Positions 43,998-52,990 of a stretch of 64,000 nt of DNA are shown in pieces (the stretch's first letter is position 1; each line of letters starts with the position of its first letter). The stretch is from positions 689,949-753,948 of the forward strand of contig NZ_QPCG01000001.1 in NCBI RefSeq assembly GCF_003351025.1. Reading direction: 5' to 3'. Made by a program: the position numbers and the translations under genes. Source of the DNA: Mucilaginibacter endophyticus. Lineage in GTDB: Bacteria > Bacteroidota > Bacteroidia > Sphingobacteriales > Sphingobacteriaceae. The notes below the pieces were generated by a model that ran no database searches, was not told the DNA's origin, and worked only from the letters and a program-made list of their open reading frames with translations.

Positions 43998-46900
43998 ATG
44001 AAAATACGCATCTTCCTAATCTTAAATATATTAATGTTTAGCGCTTACGCTTATGCTCAGCAAATAAACCTCTCGGTTAATAAAGCACCGCTTAAAGAGG
44101 TTTTTAAGGAGCTTAAGGCCCAAAGCGGTTATAATTTTGTTTATGCCGAGAGCGACTTAAAACAAGCCAGGTTAGTCACCTTAAAAGTGACTTCAGGGAA
44201 GTTTGAAGATGTACTGGTGCAGGTTTTCGCCGGGCAACCACTTACTTATACCATCAGGAGCAAAACAGTTATTGTTAAAGCAAAACCTGCCGAATTTATG
44301 GAAAAGGTCAAATCCTTTTTCAGATCGCTTACCGGGGTAGTAAAAGATGAAAGAGGAAAGCCCCTGCCCGGAGTTACGGTTTCTGTTGAGGGCTCCGCGA
44401 ACCGTACCATGACAGATGAAAATGGCCGGTTTTTTTTGAAGGATGTGGATAAGGACGCTGTCATTTCGTTTGATTATATCGGTTATAAAAGCCAGCGTGT
44501 TCAGGCCAGGAATTTAGATGGTAATGACATTGCTATTCAGCTGGACCCAAGTATAAACGAGCTTGAAGAGGTTGTGATGGTTGGTTATGGCACCTCAAAA
44601 AGGAAAGATCTTACCGGTGCCATATCCTCGGTGAATATGGATAATATCAAAAACACCACATTTACTACTATAGATCAGGCGCTTTCCGGACAAGCCGCAG
44701 GTGTTCAGGTCGTACAAGGCGATGGCTCGCCGGGAGGTTTGGCTAAAATCAGGATAAGGGGAGGGGCATCAATTATTGGCGGTAACGACCCGCTTTATGT
44801 CATCGACGGAGTTCAGCTTAATATAGAGAACAGGTATATCCAGGCAGCGGCCGATCTGATCAACCCGGTTGAAAGTTTAACTTCTGATCCTTCGACGTTA
44901 ACCACCGTCGGATCTTCATTTTCCCGCGGGCTGAATACGCTTGCCGGTTTAAATATAAACGATATCGAATCTATTGATATTCTTAAAGATGCATCGGCAA
45001 CCGCCATTTATGGTTCAAAGGCGGCTAACGGTGTGGTTATTATCACTACAAAAAAAGGCATAAACAACCAGCAGCCATCTGTAGATGCAAGTTATTTTCA
45101 AACCTATAGCACGCCCAGGACTATAAAGGTGCTTAACGGAAGTCAATATGAATCGATACTTAAAGAAGGGGCAGCTAATTTAAATAAGCAGCTGGCGCCT
45201 TATTCGGATATATATGCTGATTCTATCCTAAATGTCCCCTCTTATTTTCGTAACAGTACCAACTGGATTGATTTGGTTACCCGTACCGGTGTAAGCAGGA
45301 ACGCAAATGCAAGCGTACGGGGAGGTGGTCGGGATACCAGGTATTATACTTCATTATCATATGATGACCAAACTGGCACGGTGCTGGGCACAGATTTTAG
45401 CCGTTTCACAGGAAAAGTAAACATTGACAACGATCTTGCTAACCGGATACGTTTGAGCGGCAGCCTCAATTATGGTTTTATCAAAAACAACATCAGTAAC
45501 GGGGTGTACACCTCAGCATCGCTTGCTCCTCCTAACTTAGCACCTTTTACCGCGGATGGCTCGCCGACGCAATTTATTCCCGGAATTTTGGCCGGTACCG
45601 TAGCCCAGGGCGTTCAAAATCCGTTTAGCTTGTTGCAGGGAAAGAATCATGCATCAACTGCCTTGCTTTTGGGCTCTGCTTCCTTAGAATATGCCATTTT
45701 AAAATCGTTAAGGTTTAAAAGTACTTTTTCAGTTAATCATACCACTTACCGTCAGGAAAACTACGTGCCGGATGCGCTCTATATCGCTACCATTGATCCC
45801 CGTTCCAAAGGTGGGATCTCCACGACCGGGCAAACCCAGGAAACTACTTTTTTTTATGAGAACACACTGACCTGGGATAAGCAGTTTGATGATAATAACC
45901 GTTTCACTCTATTAGGCGGCACATCCTGGCAGCAATCAAAAACAAATACTTTTTCTGTTTCGGGTATGGATCGCCCAAATAGCGGAACGCTTCCTGACGG
46001 GACTCCGGCAACAATATCTTCTTTGCCTGTTAAACTCAATGATCGTAGCGCTTTATTGAGTTTTTATCTCCGTGCCAACTACGCTTTCAAGAATAAATAT
46101 TTGATAACAATTACAGACAGGGCTGATGCATCATCCAAATTCCCTGCAAACAACCGGGTAGGTTATTTCCCTTCAGCTGGTTTGGCCTGGCGGTTAAACC
46201 AGGAGGGTTTTCTGAAAAATGTTTCCTGGCTTAATGAGTTAAAGCTTCGCGTAAGCAGCGGGTTAACAGGCACTCAAAATATCCGCGATAATCTCTTTTA
46301 TACTTTTTATTCATCGGCTACTTATGCGGGTAGCAACGCCTTGATTGCCTCAAAACTGGGCAGCGATCTTACAAAATGGGAAACTACCTTCCAGAAAGAT
46401 GCGGGGATTGATTTCGCGTTATTTAATTCCAGGGTTCGGGGCAGTATTGGTTATTATGATAAAAGATCGGCAGACCTGCTGGTAGCATTACCTGTTCCTA
46501 CCAGTACGGGTTTTTCATCAGCGCTGCAAAACTATGCCACTATTGATAACCGGGGGCTGGAAATTGAACTGCGTGGCGACATTATAAAAAACAAGAATTT
46601 TGTTTGGAGCACCGCCCTGAACATATCAGGAAACCGGTCTAAAGTACTCAAGTTGAAAGAGGCACTATCAGATCCCTTTGCAGGACCGTTGACCTCTGAC
46701 GAACAACTCAATTCACTTTATCTTGGAAACACGATTTTAACAGTTGGGCAACCGGTAGGATTAATTTACGGATATAAATATTTAGGCGTTCTGAAAAAGC
46801 AAGATAAAAATAGTTCTTATCCGCCATTAGGAACACCAATTTACCAACAAATTGAAACCGGCCCTTATGCCGGACAGGCCGAACGTATGGTTATAGGGCA

Positions 46901-47408
46901 TGCCGAACCTAAATTTTTTGGCGGGCTCACCCATTCGTTTACCTATAAAAATCTTACGTTAACAACCTTGTTCAGCTTCTCATACGGAGGAGATCTCATT
47001 TATCTTCCCAGGCTCAACGATATATCCCTGCTTGATCAATCAAACCATATCACAGCTATTTTAGATCATTATAGCGCTACAAATACTACTTCAAATAATC
47101 CGTCACTTACCTTGAAGGGAAATGCGAATTTGCCGGGTATTTCAAATTTCGCGGTATTCAGCGCTTCTTATCTCAAGCTTAAGTCGTTAACGGTCAATTA
47201 TCAATTGCCTCAAAAAATCACCGGCAAACTCCATATACATGATGCCACTCTTTTTCTGTCGGGGAATAATTTATTCATTGTTTCAAAGTATCCCGGGCCC
47301 GATCCGGAGGTTAGTAATGATCCCTACAGTTTGATTGGCGGGTATACCGATGACGCATCTTATCCCACATCGCGTCAATATAGTTTTGGTTTAAGGTTGA
47401 AGTTATAA
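43998..47408 (+). CDS. SusC/RagA-family TonB-dependent receptor with STN domain
   Basis: This is a 1136-residue outer membrane receptor. After the signal peptide (about 1-21) comes an STN domain (about 24-95; INLSVNKAPLKEVFKELKAQ), then a carboxypeptidase-D-like domain (about 110-185; GVVKDERGKPLPGVTVSV). The plug follows with EEVVMVGYGTSKRKDLTGAI, DPLYVIDGVQLN and SATAIYGSKAANGVVIITTK. The barrel ends in SFGLRLKL. The STN domain and the sigma/FecR genes immediately upstream make a complete cell-surface-signalling system, and the SusD partner starts 9 bases downstream. The substrate is unknown, since no glycoside hydrolase, peptidase or sulfatase sits in the locus. Confidence 0.95.
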   Translation: MKIRIFLILNILMFSAYAYAQQINLSVNKAPLKEVFKELKAQSGYNFVYAESDLKQARLVTLKVTSGKFEDVLVQVFAGQPLTYTIRSKTVIVKAKPAEFMEKVKSFFRSLTGVVKDERGKPLPGVTVSVEGSANRTMTDENGRFFLKDVDKDAVISFDYIGYKSQRVQARNLDGNDIAIQLDPSINELEEVVMVGYGTSKRKDLTGAISSVNMDNIKNTTFTTIDQALSGQAAGVQVVQGDGSPGGLAKIRIRGGASIIGGNDPLYVIDGVQLNIENRYIQAAADLINPVESLTSDPSTLTTVGSSFSRGLNTLAGLNINDIESIDILKDASATAIYGSKAANGVVIITTKKGINNQQPSVDASYFQTYSTPRTIKVLNGSQYESILKEGAANLNKQLAPYSDIYADSILNVPSYFRNSTNWIDLVTRTGVSRNANASVRGGGRDTRYYTSLSYDDQTGTVLGTDFSRFTGKVNIDNDLANRIRLSGSLNYGFIKNNISNGVYTSASLAPPNLAPFTADGSPTQFIPGILAGTVAQGVQNPFSLLQGKNHASTALLLGSASLEYAILKSLRFKSTFSVNHTTYRQENYVPDALYIATIDPRSKGGISTTGQTQETTFFYENTLTWDKQFDDNNRFTLLGGTSWQQSKTNTFSVSGMDRPNSGTLPDGTPATISSLPVKLNDRSALLSFYLRANYAFKNKYLITITDRADASSKFPANNRVGYFPSAGLAWRLNQEGFLKNVSWLNELKLRVSSGLTGTQNIRDNLFYTFYSSATYAGSNALIASKLGSDLTKWETTFQKDAGIDFALFNSRVRGSIGYYDKRSADLLVALPVPTSTGFSSALQNYATIDNRGLEIELRGDIIKNKNFVWSTALNISGNRSKVLKLKEALSDPFAGPLTSDEQLNSLYLGNTILTVGQPVGLIYGYKYLGVLKKQDKNSSYPPLGTPIYQQIETGPYAGQAERMVIGHAEPKFFGGLTHSFTYKNLTLTTLFSFSYGGDLIYLPRLNDISLLDQSNHITAILDHYSATNTTSNNPSLTLKGNANLPGISNFAVFSASYLKLKSLTVNYQLPQKITGKLHIHDATLFLSGNNLFIVSKYPGPDPEVSNDPYSLIGGYTDDASYPTSRQYSFGLRLKL

Positions 47409-47417
47409 ATAATAAGC

Positions 47418-48848
47418 ATGATCAAAGGAAGAATCAATATAACAATCCTGGCGCTCGTTGCATCAATTACACTTGGAGCGTGCTCAAAGGCATTGAACCC
47501 TGTACCGGCAAACCAGGTGGTTAACGTGAACGCGATTACCGATCAAGCCTCGGCACAGGCCGTTCTGAACGGCGCATATTTTCGTTTTGCAAACGGGAAT
47601 GTCAATAATTTTACAAACTGGACATATAATGAAATTCCCGGAAGCGTATTTGCCGGTTTTATAGGTGACGGCTATACCACGGTTGATCCCAATGAATCTA
47701 ATAATTACAACAACACTTTTAGCCAGGCCATCTGGGACAATTCCTATAAGCTGATTGAAGCTTCGAATGAAGTTATTAGTGGGGTAACCAATCTCAATGC
47801 CGGCGCATTCACCGGCAACAGGAAAAATGAAATACTTGGCGAAGCCCGTTTTTTAAGGGCATACGGTGCTTTTCGGGTGATGGGCTATTTTGCACAATGG
47901 TGGGATGTTTCCAGCAAGTTTGGCATCATTATACGTGATCAGCCTTCTGCCGTAAGTAATATTGCAAAGGCAAGGAGCGATGTGGGTACAAGCTATGATT
48001 TTATCCTTGCCGACCTGGACTTTGCTATTGCCAACGCGCCGGCAACAAATCCGCGTTATTATGCAACCAGATGGGCCGCCATGGCTTTAAAAATGCGCGT
48101 ACTAATGAGTCGCGGAACTTCGGGTGATTATGCCCAGGTTATTGCGTTAGCCCAGGCCATCCAGCAATCGGGTTTTTACTCGCTGGAAAATAACTTAAAA
48201 GATATTTTTTATGTTAAAGGTCTTGCCAGTTCAGAAGTGATTTTAGGTATTCTGCCCTTTGCCGGACAGGAGAAGTATATTGCGAGCCTTAGCCGGGCGT
48301 ATTATCCGGGGACAACCGATCTGTGGGTTGCCAAAAAAGCACTGAAAGATCTGCTGGCCAATGATCCGAGAGGCCAATGGATGGTTAATAAAGAAACTAT
48401 CTATACTGTTATAATCCCCAATACCTATCATTTTCAGAAATACATTGCCTATGGCGCTATGCCAACTCAATTATCCGAAACCGCTTACGCTTTCCGTTTA
48501 AGCGAGGTTTACCTGCTGGAATCGGAAGCCATAATCAGGTCGGGTGGCAACCTTGATCAAGCCAGAGCTTTACTTAAAACAGTAATGAGCAAGGCTGGTG
48601 TGACAGATTTTTCGGCGGTTGACAATGCAACCACTACTGAAAGTATGTTACTCCAGAATTATTATGAAATTGTGAGAAACCTTGTAGGTGAGGATGGCGC
48701 AGACTGGATGGCCCTGCTGCGGTTCCCTTTGGCAACTGTAACCCAACTAAGGCCAACAATTACATCAAATCAGCAATATATTCTACCAATTCCTTTAACT
48801 GAGTTTAAGGCTAATCCGGGTATCGGACCACAGAATCCAGGCTATTAA
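47418..48848 (+). CDS. SusD/RagB-family nutrient-binding lipoprotein
   Basis: This is a 476-residue surface lipoprotein that captures ligand and acts as the lid of the SusC channel. The lipoprotein signal ends at the lipobox LGAC (Cys near residue 22). SusD-like features include RFLRAYGAFRVMGYFAQWW-type helix (GEARFLRAYGAFRVMGYFA), the region YDFILADLDFAIANAP, WAAMALKMRVLMSRG, and the C-terminal RLSEVYLLESEAIIRSGG. The gene starts 9 bases after the SusC stop and is surely co-transcribed with it. The ligand cannot be read from the sequence. Confidence 0.95.
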   Translation: MIKGRINITILALVASITLGACSKALNPVPANQVVNVNAITDQASAQAVLNGAYFRFANGNVNNFTNWTYNEIPGSVFAGFIGDGYTTVDPNESNNYNNTFSQAIWDNSYKLIEASNEVISGVTNLNAGAFTGNRKNEILGEARFLRAYGAFRVMGYFAQWWDVSSKFGIIIRDQPSAVSNIAKARSDVGTSYDFILADLDFAIANAPATNPRYYATRWAAMALKMRVLMSRGTSGDYAQVIALAQAIQQSGFYSLENNLKDIFYVKGLASSEVILGILPFAGQEKYIASLSRAYYPGTTDLWVAKKALKDLLANDPRGQWMVNKETIYTVIIPNTYHFQKYIAYGAMPTQLSETAYAFRLSEVYLLESEAIIRSGGNLDQARALLKTVMSKAGVTDFSAVDNATTTESMLLQNYYEIVRNLVGEDGADWMALLRFPLATVTQLRPTITSNQQYILPIPLTEFKANPGIGPQNPGY

Positions 48849-48902
48849 TATTACCAGACTAAAGATGAAAGTTCAGTCACACGGATCTAAACATAAAGCA
48901 AT

Positions 48903-51161
48903 ATGAAAGTCAGGGCTCTTATTTTTTTATTATTCATGTTTATGGCAAGTATCATTCATGCCCAGAAAGTAGAGGATAGGCCTGAACATGAATTGGTTAG
49001 ACTTAAAACGATGCCTGCTGATACCGCGCGGATAGCTACACTAATAGATCTGGCCGAGGCTTACGAATATATGCCCTATCAAAAGAGCCGGACAGATACT
49101 ATCGATATGTTTTTAAAAGAGGCCCAAATGCTGAATGCAAAGTTCAGGGTGAACAAGTTCCGGAATAGAATTGACATTTTAGCAGCGCAAACCGCGTACG
49201 ACCGGAATCAGGGCCTTGACCTGAAAGAGCTTTTTCTTCCCATCGTGGATAGGTGCAGGAAATCAGGAGATATTTTAGGAGAGTGTCTCGCGTGGTCGCA
49301 GCTGGCAGTGAATATTGTTCGCGGAAAGGAAGAAATGCAGTTTAAATTGTATTGCTTTGAGCAGGCGTTACAACTGGCTAAAAAGCTAAACGACCGGGAA
49401 AGGATATTTGACATCGCTACCAACATTGCGGATATCCATATCTGGCAGGGTAATTTTAGTTTGGCCGAAAAGGAACTGTTGCAAATAATCAATCCGGATC
49501 AGAAAGCCTCATACATGAGCCTGCTGTTTGCTTATTACCGCCTATCGCTGGTTTATGTAAAAAAAGGTAATTATCCCCATGCCCTGGACTACGCGCTGAA
49601 AACAGAGCAAACCATGCGGCTTGCGGCCGACTCGTCTTATGCCTATGACTTTTATATCCGGATTGCCGAGATCCAGAAGGATTTGGGCAACTTGTCCGAA
49701 AGCTTGAAATGGGCAAAAAAGGCTTACGTTTTTGTTGTGAATAGTCACGAAAACCCGGACATTGTTATCAAGGCCAAAAGTGAGGTAGCAGAGCGGCTTT
49801 TAGATTTGGGAAAACCGGGTGATGCTCTGAAATTTGTTCTGATAACGCCTGATGAATACAAAACATTTGATCCCTCTTCACGGCTACTGTACCTTTCGTT
49901 AGTTGGCGATTGTTATCAGCAACTCAAAAAGTATCCGCTTGCCGAAAAGAATTATCTGGATATGATTGCTTTGGTACGCAGGCAAAAAGATGATTTTTCT
50001 GCCCGGGAAATAGCTTCAGGATTTCAGGATATCGGATCTTTTTATCTGAACATACATCAGCAAAACATCGCAAAGCCTTATCTCCTTGAAGCCTTAAAGT
50101 ACCTTAAGGTCTCCGGAAAAAAGAACGATTTAAAACGTAACTATCTGATGCTTTTTCAAGCTGATTCTGCTGCCGGTAATTACCAAAGTGCCGTGTCTTA
50201 TCTGCAATTAAGCAACCAATTAAAAGACTCCATCTTCAATACCGAAAAGAACAAGCAAATACAGGAATTGCAAGTATCCTTTGATACCGAACAAAAAAAC
50301 AGGGACATCAGCGAGTTACAGGCCGCTGCAAGACTCCAAAAGTTAAGTTTAAGGAATGTTGAGGCATCAAGAAATTGGGTTGTTTTAGGTTCCTGCCTGC
50401 TCGTGGTTGTAGCGGTGTTACTTTATAGAAACTCGTTAGTAGCAAAAAGAAATAACCAGCTTATCCAAAAGAAAAATCAATCCTTGCAGCGGTTTCTCCA
50501 GGAAAAAGAATGGTTGATCAAAGAGGTACACCACCGGGTAAAAAATAACCTCCATACGCTTATCTGTTTATTGGAGTCACAAGCTAAAAACCTGAAAGAT
50601 GATGCGCTGAAAGCTATTGAAACCAGCCAAAACCGGATTTTCGCAATGTCGTTGATCCACCAAAAGCTTTACCGGTCGGATGATGTAAAAACCATTAATA
50701 TGGCTGAGTACATTCCCGAACTCATTTTTAATTTGGAACGAAGTTTTGATCTTGCAGACCGGATTAACTTTAATATCGATATAGCCCCTGTGTTTCTTAA
50801 TGTGGCCTATGCTATACCCTTTGGGTTGATCATTAACGAGGCGGTAACCAATGCCATCAAATATGCTTTTCCTGCGGAGGATGGCACTATCTCGGTTATA
50901 TTATATCAATATAACAACGAGGTGGTTTTGACAATAGCTGATAACGGGATAGGAATGCCCCGCAATTTCAATGAGCATACTAATCAATCATTGGGCATCG
51001 AACTGATGAGAGGCTTGTCGCAGGATATAGATGCCGAGATAAGTTTTGAAACGCATGACGGAACCCGGATCATAGTAACCTGTCTACCCCGGAATAATTT
51101 TGATAAGGAAGCATTGATAGTAACCGGTAGCGGAACGCTTGCAACATTGATTGAACACTGA
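48903..51161 (+). CDS. TPR-containing sensor histidine kinase, HisKA_2 type
   Basis: This is a 752-residue sensor with signal peptide (about 1-20), a long region of TPR-like helices (about 40-460), a coiled linker, one membrane helix (about 490-508; NWVVLGSCLLVVVAVLLYR), and a HisKA_2 kinase core. The dimerisation motif is KEVHHRVKNNLHT with the His pair at 543-544, followed by a HATPase (PFGLIINEAVTNAIKYAF, VVLTIADNGIGMP). It lies 54 bases after the SusD gene, and may sense uptake or metabolic state for that locus. The next gene is a sigma-54 type response regulator, its likely partner. Confidence 0.93.
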   Translation: MKVRALIFLLFMFMASIIHAQKVEDRPEHELVRLKTMPADTARIATLIDLAEAYEYMPYQKSRTDTIDMFLKEAQMLNAKFRVNKFRNRIDILAAQTAYDRNQGLDLKELFLPIVDRCRKSGDILGECLAWSQLAVNIVRGKEEMQFKLYCFEQALQLAKKLNDRERIFDIATNIADIHIWQGNFSLAEKELLQIINPDQKASYMSLLFAYYRLSLVYVKKGNYPHALDYALKTEQTMRLAADSSYAYDFYIRIAEIQKDLGNLSESLKWAKKAYVFVVNSHENPDIVIKAKSEVAERLLDLGKPGDALKFVLITPDEYKTFDPSSRLLYLSLVGDCYQQLKKYPLAEKNYLDMIALVRRQKDDFSAREIASGFQDIGSFYLNIHQQNIAKPYLLEALKYLKVSGKKNDLKRNYLMLFQADSAAGNYQSAVSYLQLSNQLKDSIFNTEKNKQIQELQVSFDTEQKNRDISELQAAARLQKLSLRNVEASRNWVVLGSCLLVVVAVLLYRNSLVAKRNNQLIQKKNQSLQRFLQEKEWLIKEVHHRVKNNLHTLICLLESQAKNLKDDALKAIETSQNRIFAMSLIHQKLYRSDDVKTINMAEYIPELIFNLERSFDLADRINFNIDIAPVFLNVAYAIPFGLIINEAVTNAIKYAFPAEDGTISVILYQYNNEVVLTIADNGIGMPRNFNEHTNQSLGIELMRGLSQDIDAEISFETHDGTRIIVTCLPRNNFDKEALIVTGSGTLATLIEH

Positions 51162-51495
51162 AGAAGCCGGGGTATGGTCAGGGTATCATGAGATGAGGTT
51201 AAAACAGATGGACATCTGTGAGAAAGAACTGAAATAGGGGGCTTATAAGTGTTCTTATCATTAAATCTCATGTTGAAATCATGATACTTCGTGATTTTAT
51301 GATTTTGGTATTGACGCACTTTTTTGACTATTAGGCAGATACCATCCGGCATAGCATTTGTATTTACCGCGAGTCGGTTTTAGGCAGTGCACTAAATAAT
51401 TAGCGAGCTGCAGGTGATATTATATTTTTTAAGCAGTCCGGCCATACCCATAGAACAGGGAATATACACAGCGCCGGAATTCAGAAAACATCGAC
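51162..51495. other. Intergenic region with a cluster of TCATGA-like half-sites
   Basis: This is 334 bases upstream of the sigma-54 regulator gene. ATCATGAGAT lies at 51185-51194, AAATCTCATG at 51263-51272, ATCATGAT at 51278-51285, and related TGATTTTATGATTTT at 51292-51306. These resemble the palindromes at 29426 and 42064. No gene was found here. Confidence 0.4.
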
Positions 51496-52878
51496 ATGAA
51501 AAGTAAAATATTAATAGTAGAAGACCAGTTTATAGAGGCAAATAATTTACGTAAAGTATTAGAGGGAGCGGGCTATGCTGTTTGCCCTGTCGCCCGCTCT
51601 TTTGACGAAGCGCTTAACACCCTTAATTCCGATTTGCCTGATCTTGTGCTGTTGGATATCTTTTTAAAAGGCGAAAAGACAGGCATTGATCTGGCGCCGA
51701 TAATTAAGGAACGTAATATACCTTTCATTTACCTTTCGGCTAATTCGGACGAGCGGACTTTTAGGCTTGCCAAGCAAACCTCACCATACGGGTTCCTGGT
51801 TAAACCATTCCGTGAAAAAGATGTGCTGGCTATGCTTGATATCGCTACCAACCTGCACGCCGAGCATCTTTCGCTCGCCAAAGTTTCTAAGATATATAAA
51901 AGCCCTGCTGATTTAAAAGGCGCCGGTACTGGTAATTTCGGAATGGCGGGAAAAAGCTCAGGCCTGAAAGATGTTACTAGGCTGATACAGATAGCGGCGG
52001 CAGCAGAAAGCCCGGTGCTGATACTGGGCGAGAGCGGAACCGGGAAAGAATTGGTAGCAAGGGCTATTCATAACCATTCGGCCCGCAGTAAAAAGCCGGT
52101 CATTATTGTTGATTGTGCCGCCGTATCGCCTACCCTCATCGAATCTGAGCTTTTTGGGCATGAAAGGGGAAGCTTTACCGGGGCGGTAGATAAAAGGGTG
52201 GGCAAGTTTGAACAAGCAGAAAGCGGCACTATTTTTTTGGATGAAATAGGTGAGATGCCGCTGGAAATTCAATCTAAATTACTCCGGGTTTTGCAGGAAA
52301 AAGAGATCTGCCCGGTTGGTGGAAAACGGAAGAATGTCAATGTCCGGATAATTGCGGCAACTAACAGGAACCTGGAGGAAGAGATTGCCGCGGGCAGGTT
52401 CAGGCTTGATCTTTATTACCGTTTGTACGTATTCCCGGTAGAATTATCACCATTGCGGGAACGAAAGGCGGACATTATGCCGATTGCGGAGCATTATCTT
52501 AGTGTCTTCGCAACTGCCAATAAAAAAAATATCACAGGATTTTCTGATTCGGTTAAGAAGGTGCTGCTCGGTTATCCATGGCCAGGCAATGTACGGCAGC
52601 TCATTAATCTTATTGAACGTTCTGTGCTACTTTGTGACGGGCACATCATAAACCAGGTGAACCTGCCCGTATTGAAGCCGTCGCCCGTAGCCGGCAATGC
52701 TAAAGAACGAGGCATCAAAACCTTTGCTGATAATGAACGTGACCATATCCTGGATACACTGGCAAGGTGCAACTGGAAAGTATACGGCACGGGAGGTGCC
52801 GCAGAGTTACTTAACATCAATTCCTCAACGCTTAAATCAAGAATGATTAAACTGGGTATTTCCAAACAGTTTGGTTAA
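51496..52878 (+). CDS. Sigma-54-dependent response regulator (NtrC-like)
   Basis: This is a 460-residue activator. The receiver domain (about 1-120) has phospho-acceptor Asp54 in LVLLDIFLKGEKTG and Lys in GFLVKPFREKD. The AAA+ domain (about 150-380) carries Walker A GESGTGKE, the sigma-54 contact loop as GSFTGA (usually GAFTGA), Walker B TIFLDEIGEMP, and RLYVFPVELSPLRERKADI. The C-terminal FIS-type helix-turn-helix is near 420-455 (AAELLNINSSTLKSRMIKLG). It sits between two HisKA_2 kinases that are paralogs of each other. No sigma-54 promoter was found nearby. Confidence 0.94.
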   Translation: MKSKILIVEDQFIEANNLRKVLEGAGYAVCPVARSFDEALNTLNSDLPDLVLLDIFLKGEKTGIDLAPIIKERNIPFIYLSANSDERTFRLAKQTSPYGFLVKPFREKDVLAMLDIATNLHAEHLSLAKVSKIYKSPADLKGAGTGNFGMAGKSSGLKDVTRLIQIAAAAESPVLILGESGTGKELVARAIHNHSARSKKPVIIVDCAAVSPTLIESELFGHERGSFTGAVDKRVGKFEQAESGTIFLDEIGEMPLEIQSKLLRVLQEKEICPVGGKRKNVNVRIIAATNRNLEEEIAAGRFRLDLYYRLYVFPVELSPLRERKADIMPIAEHYLSVFATANKKNITGFSDSVKKVLLGYPWPGNVRQLINLIERSVLLCDGHIINQVNLPVLKPSPVAGNAKERGIKTFADNERDHILDTLARCNWKVYGTGGAAELLNINSSTLKSRMIKLGISKQFG

Positions 52879-52990
52879 TGCTTAAAAGAACGCTGATTGT
52901 ATTAAAAGCAAATTTTCTGATCGAAAAGAAATTTATACCTAAACCTATAAAGCTCGCAGGCAGAAACAGGTCAGCATTCCGAAAACCACC

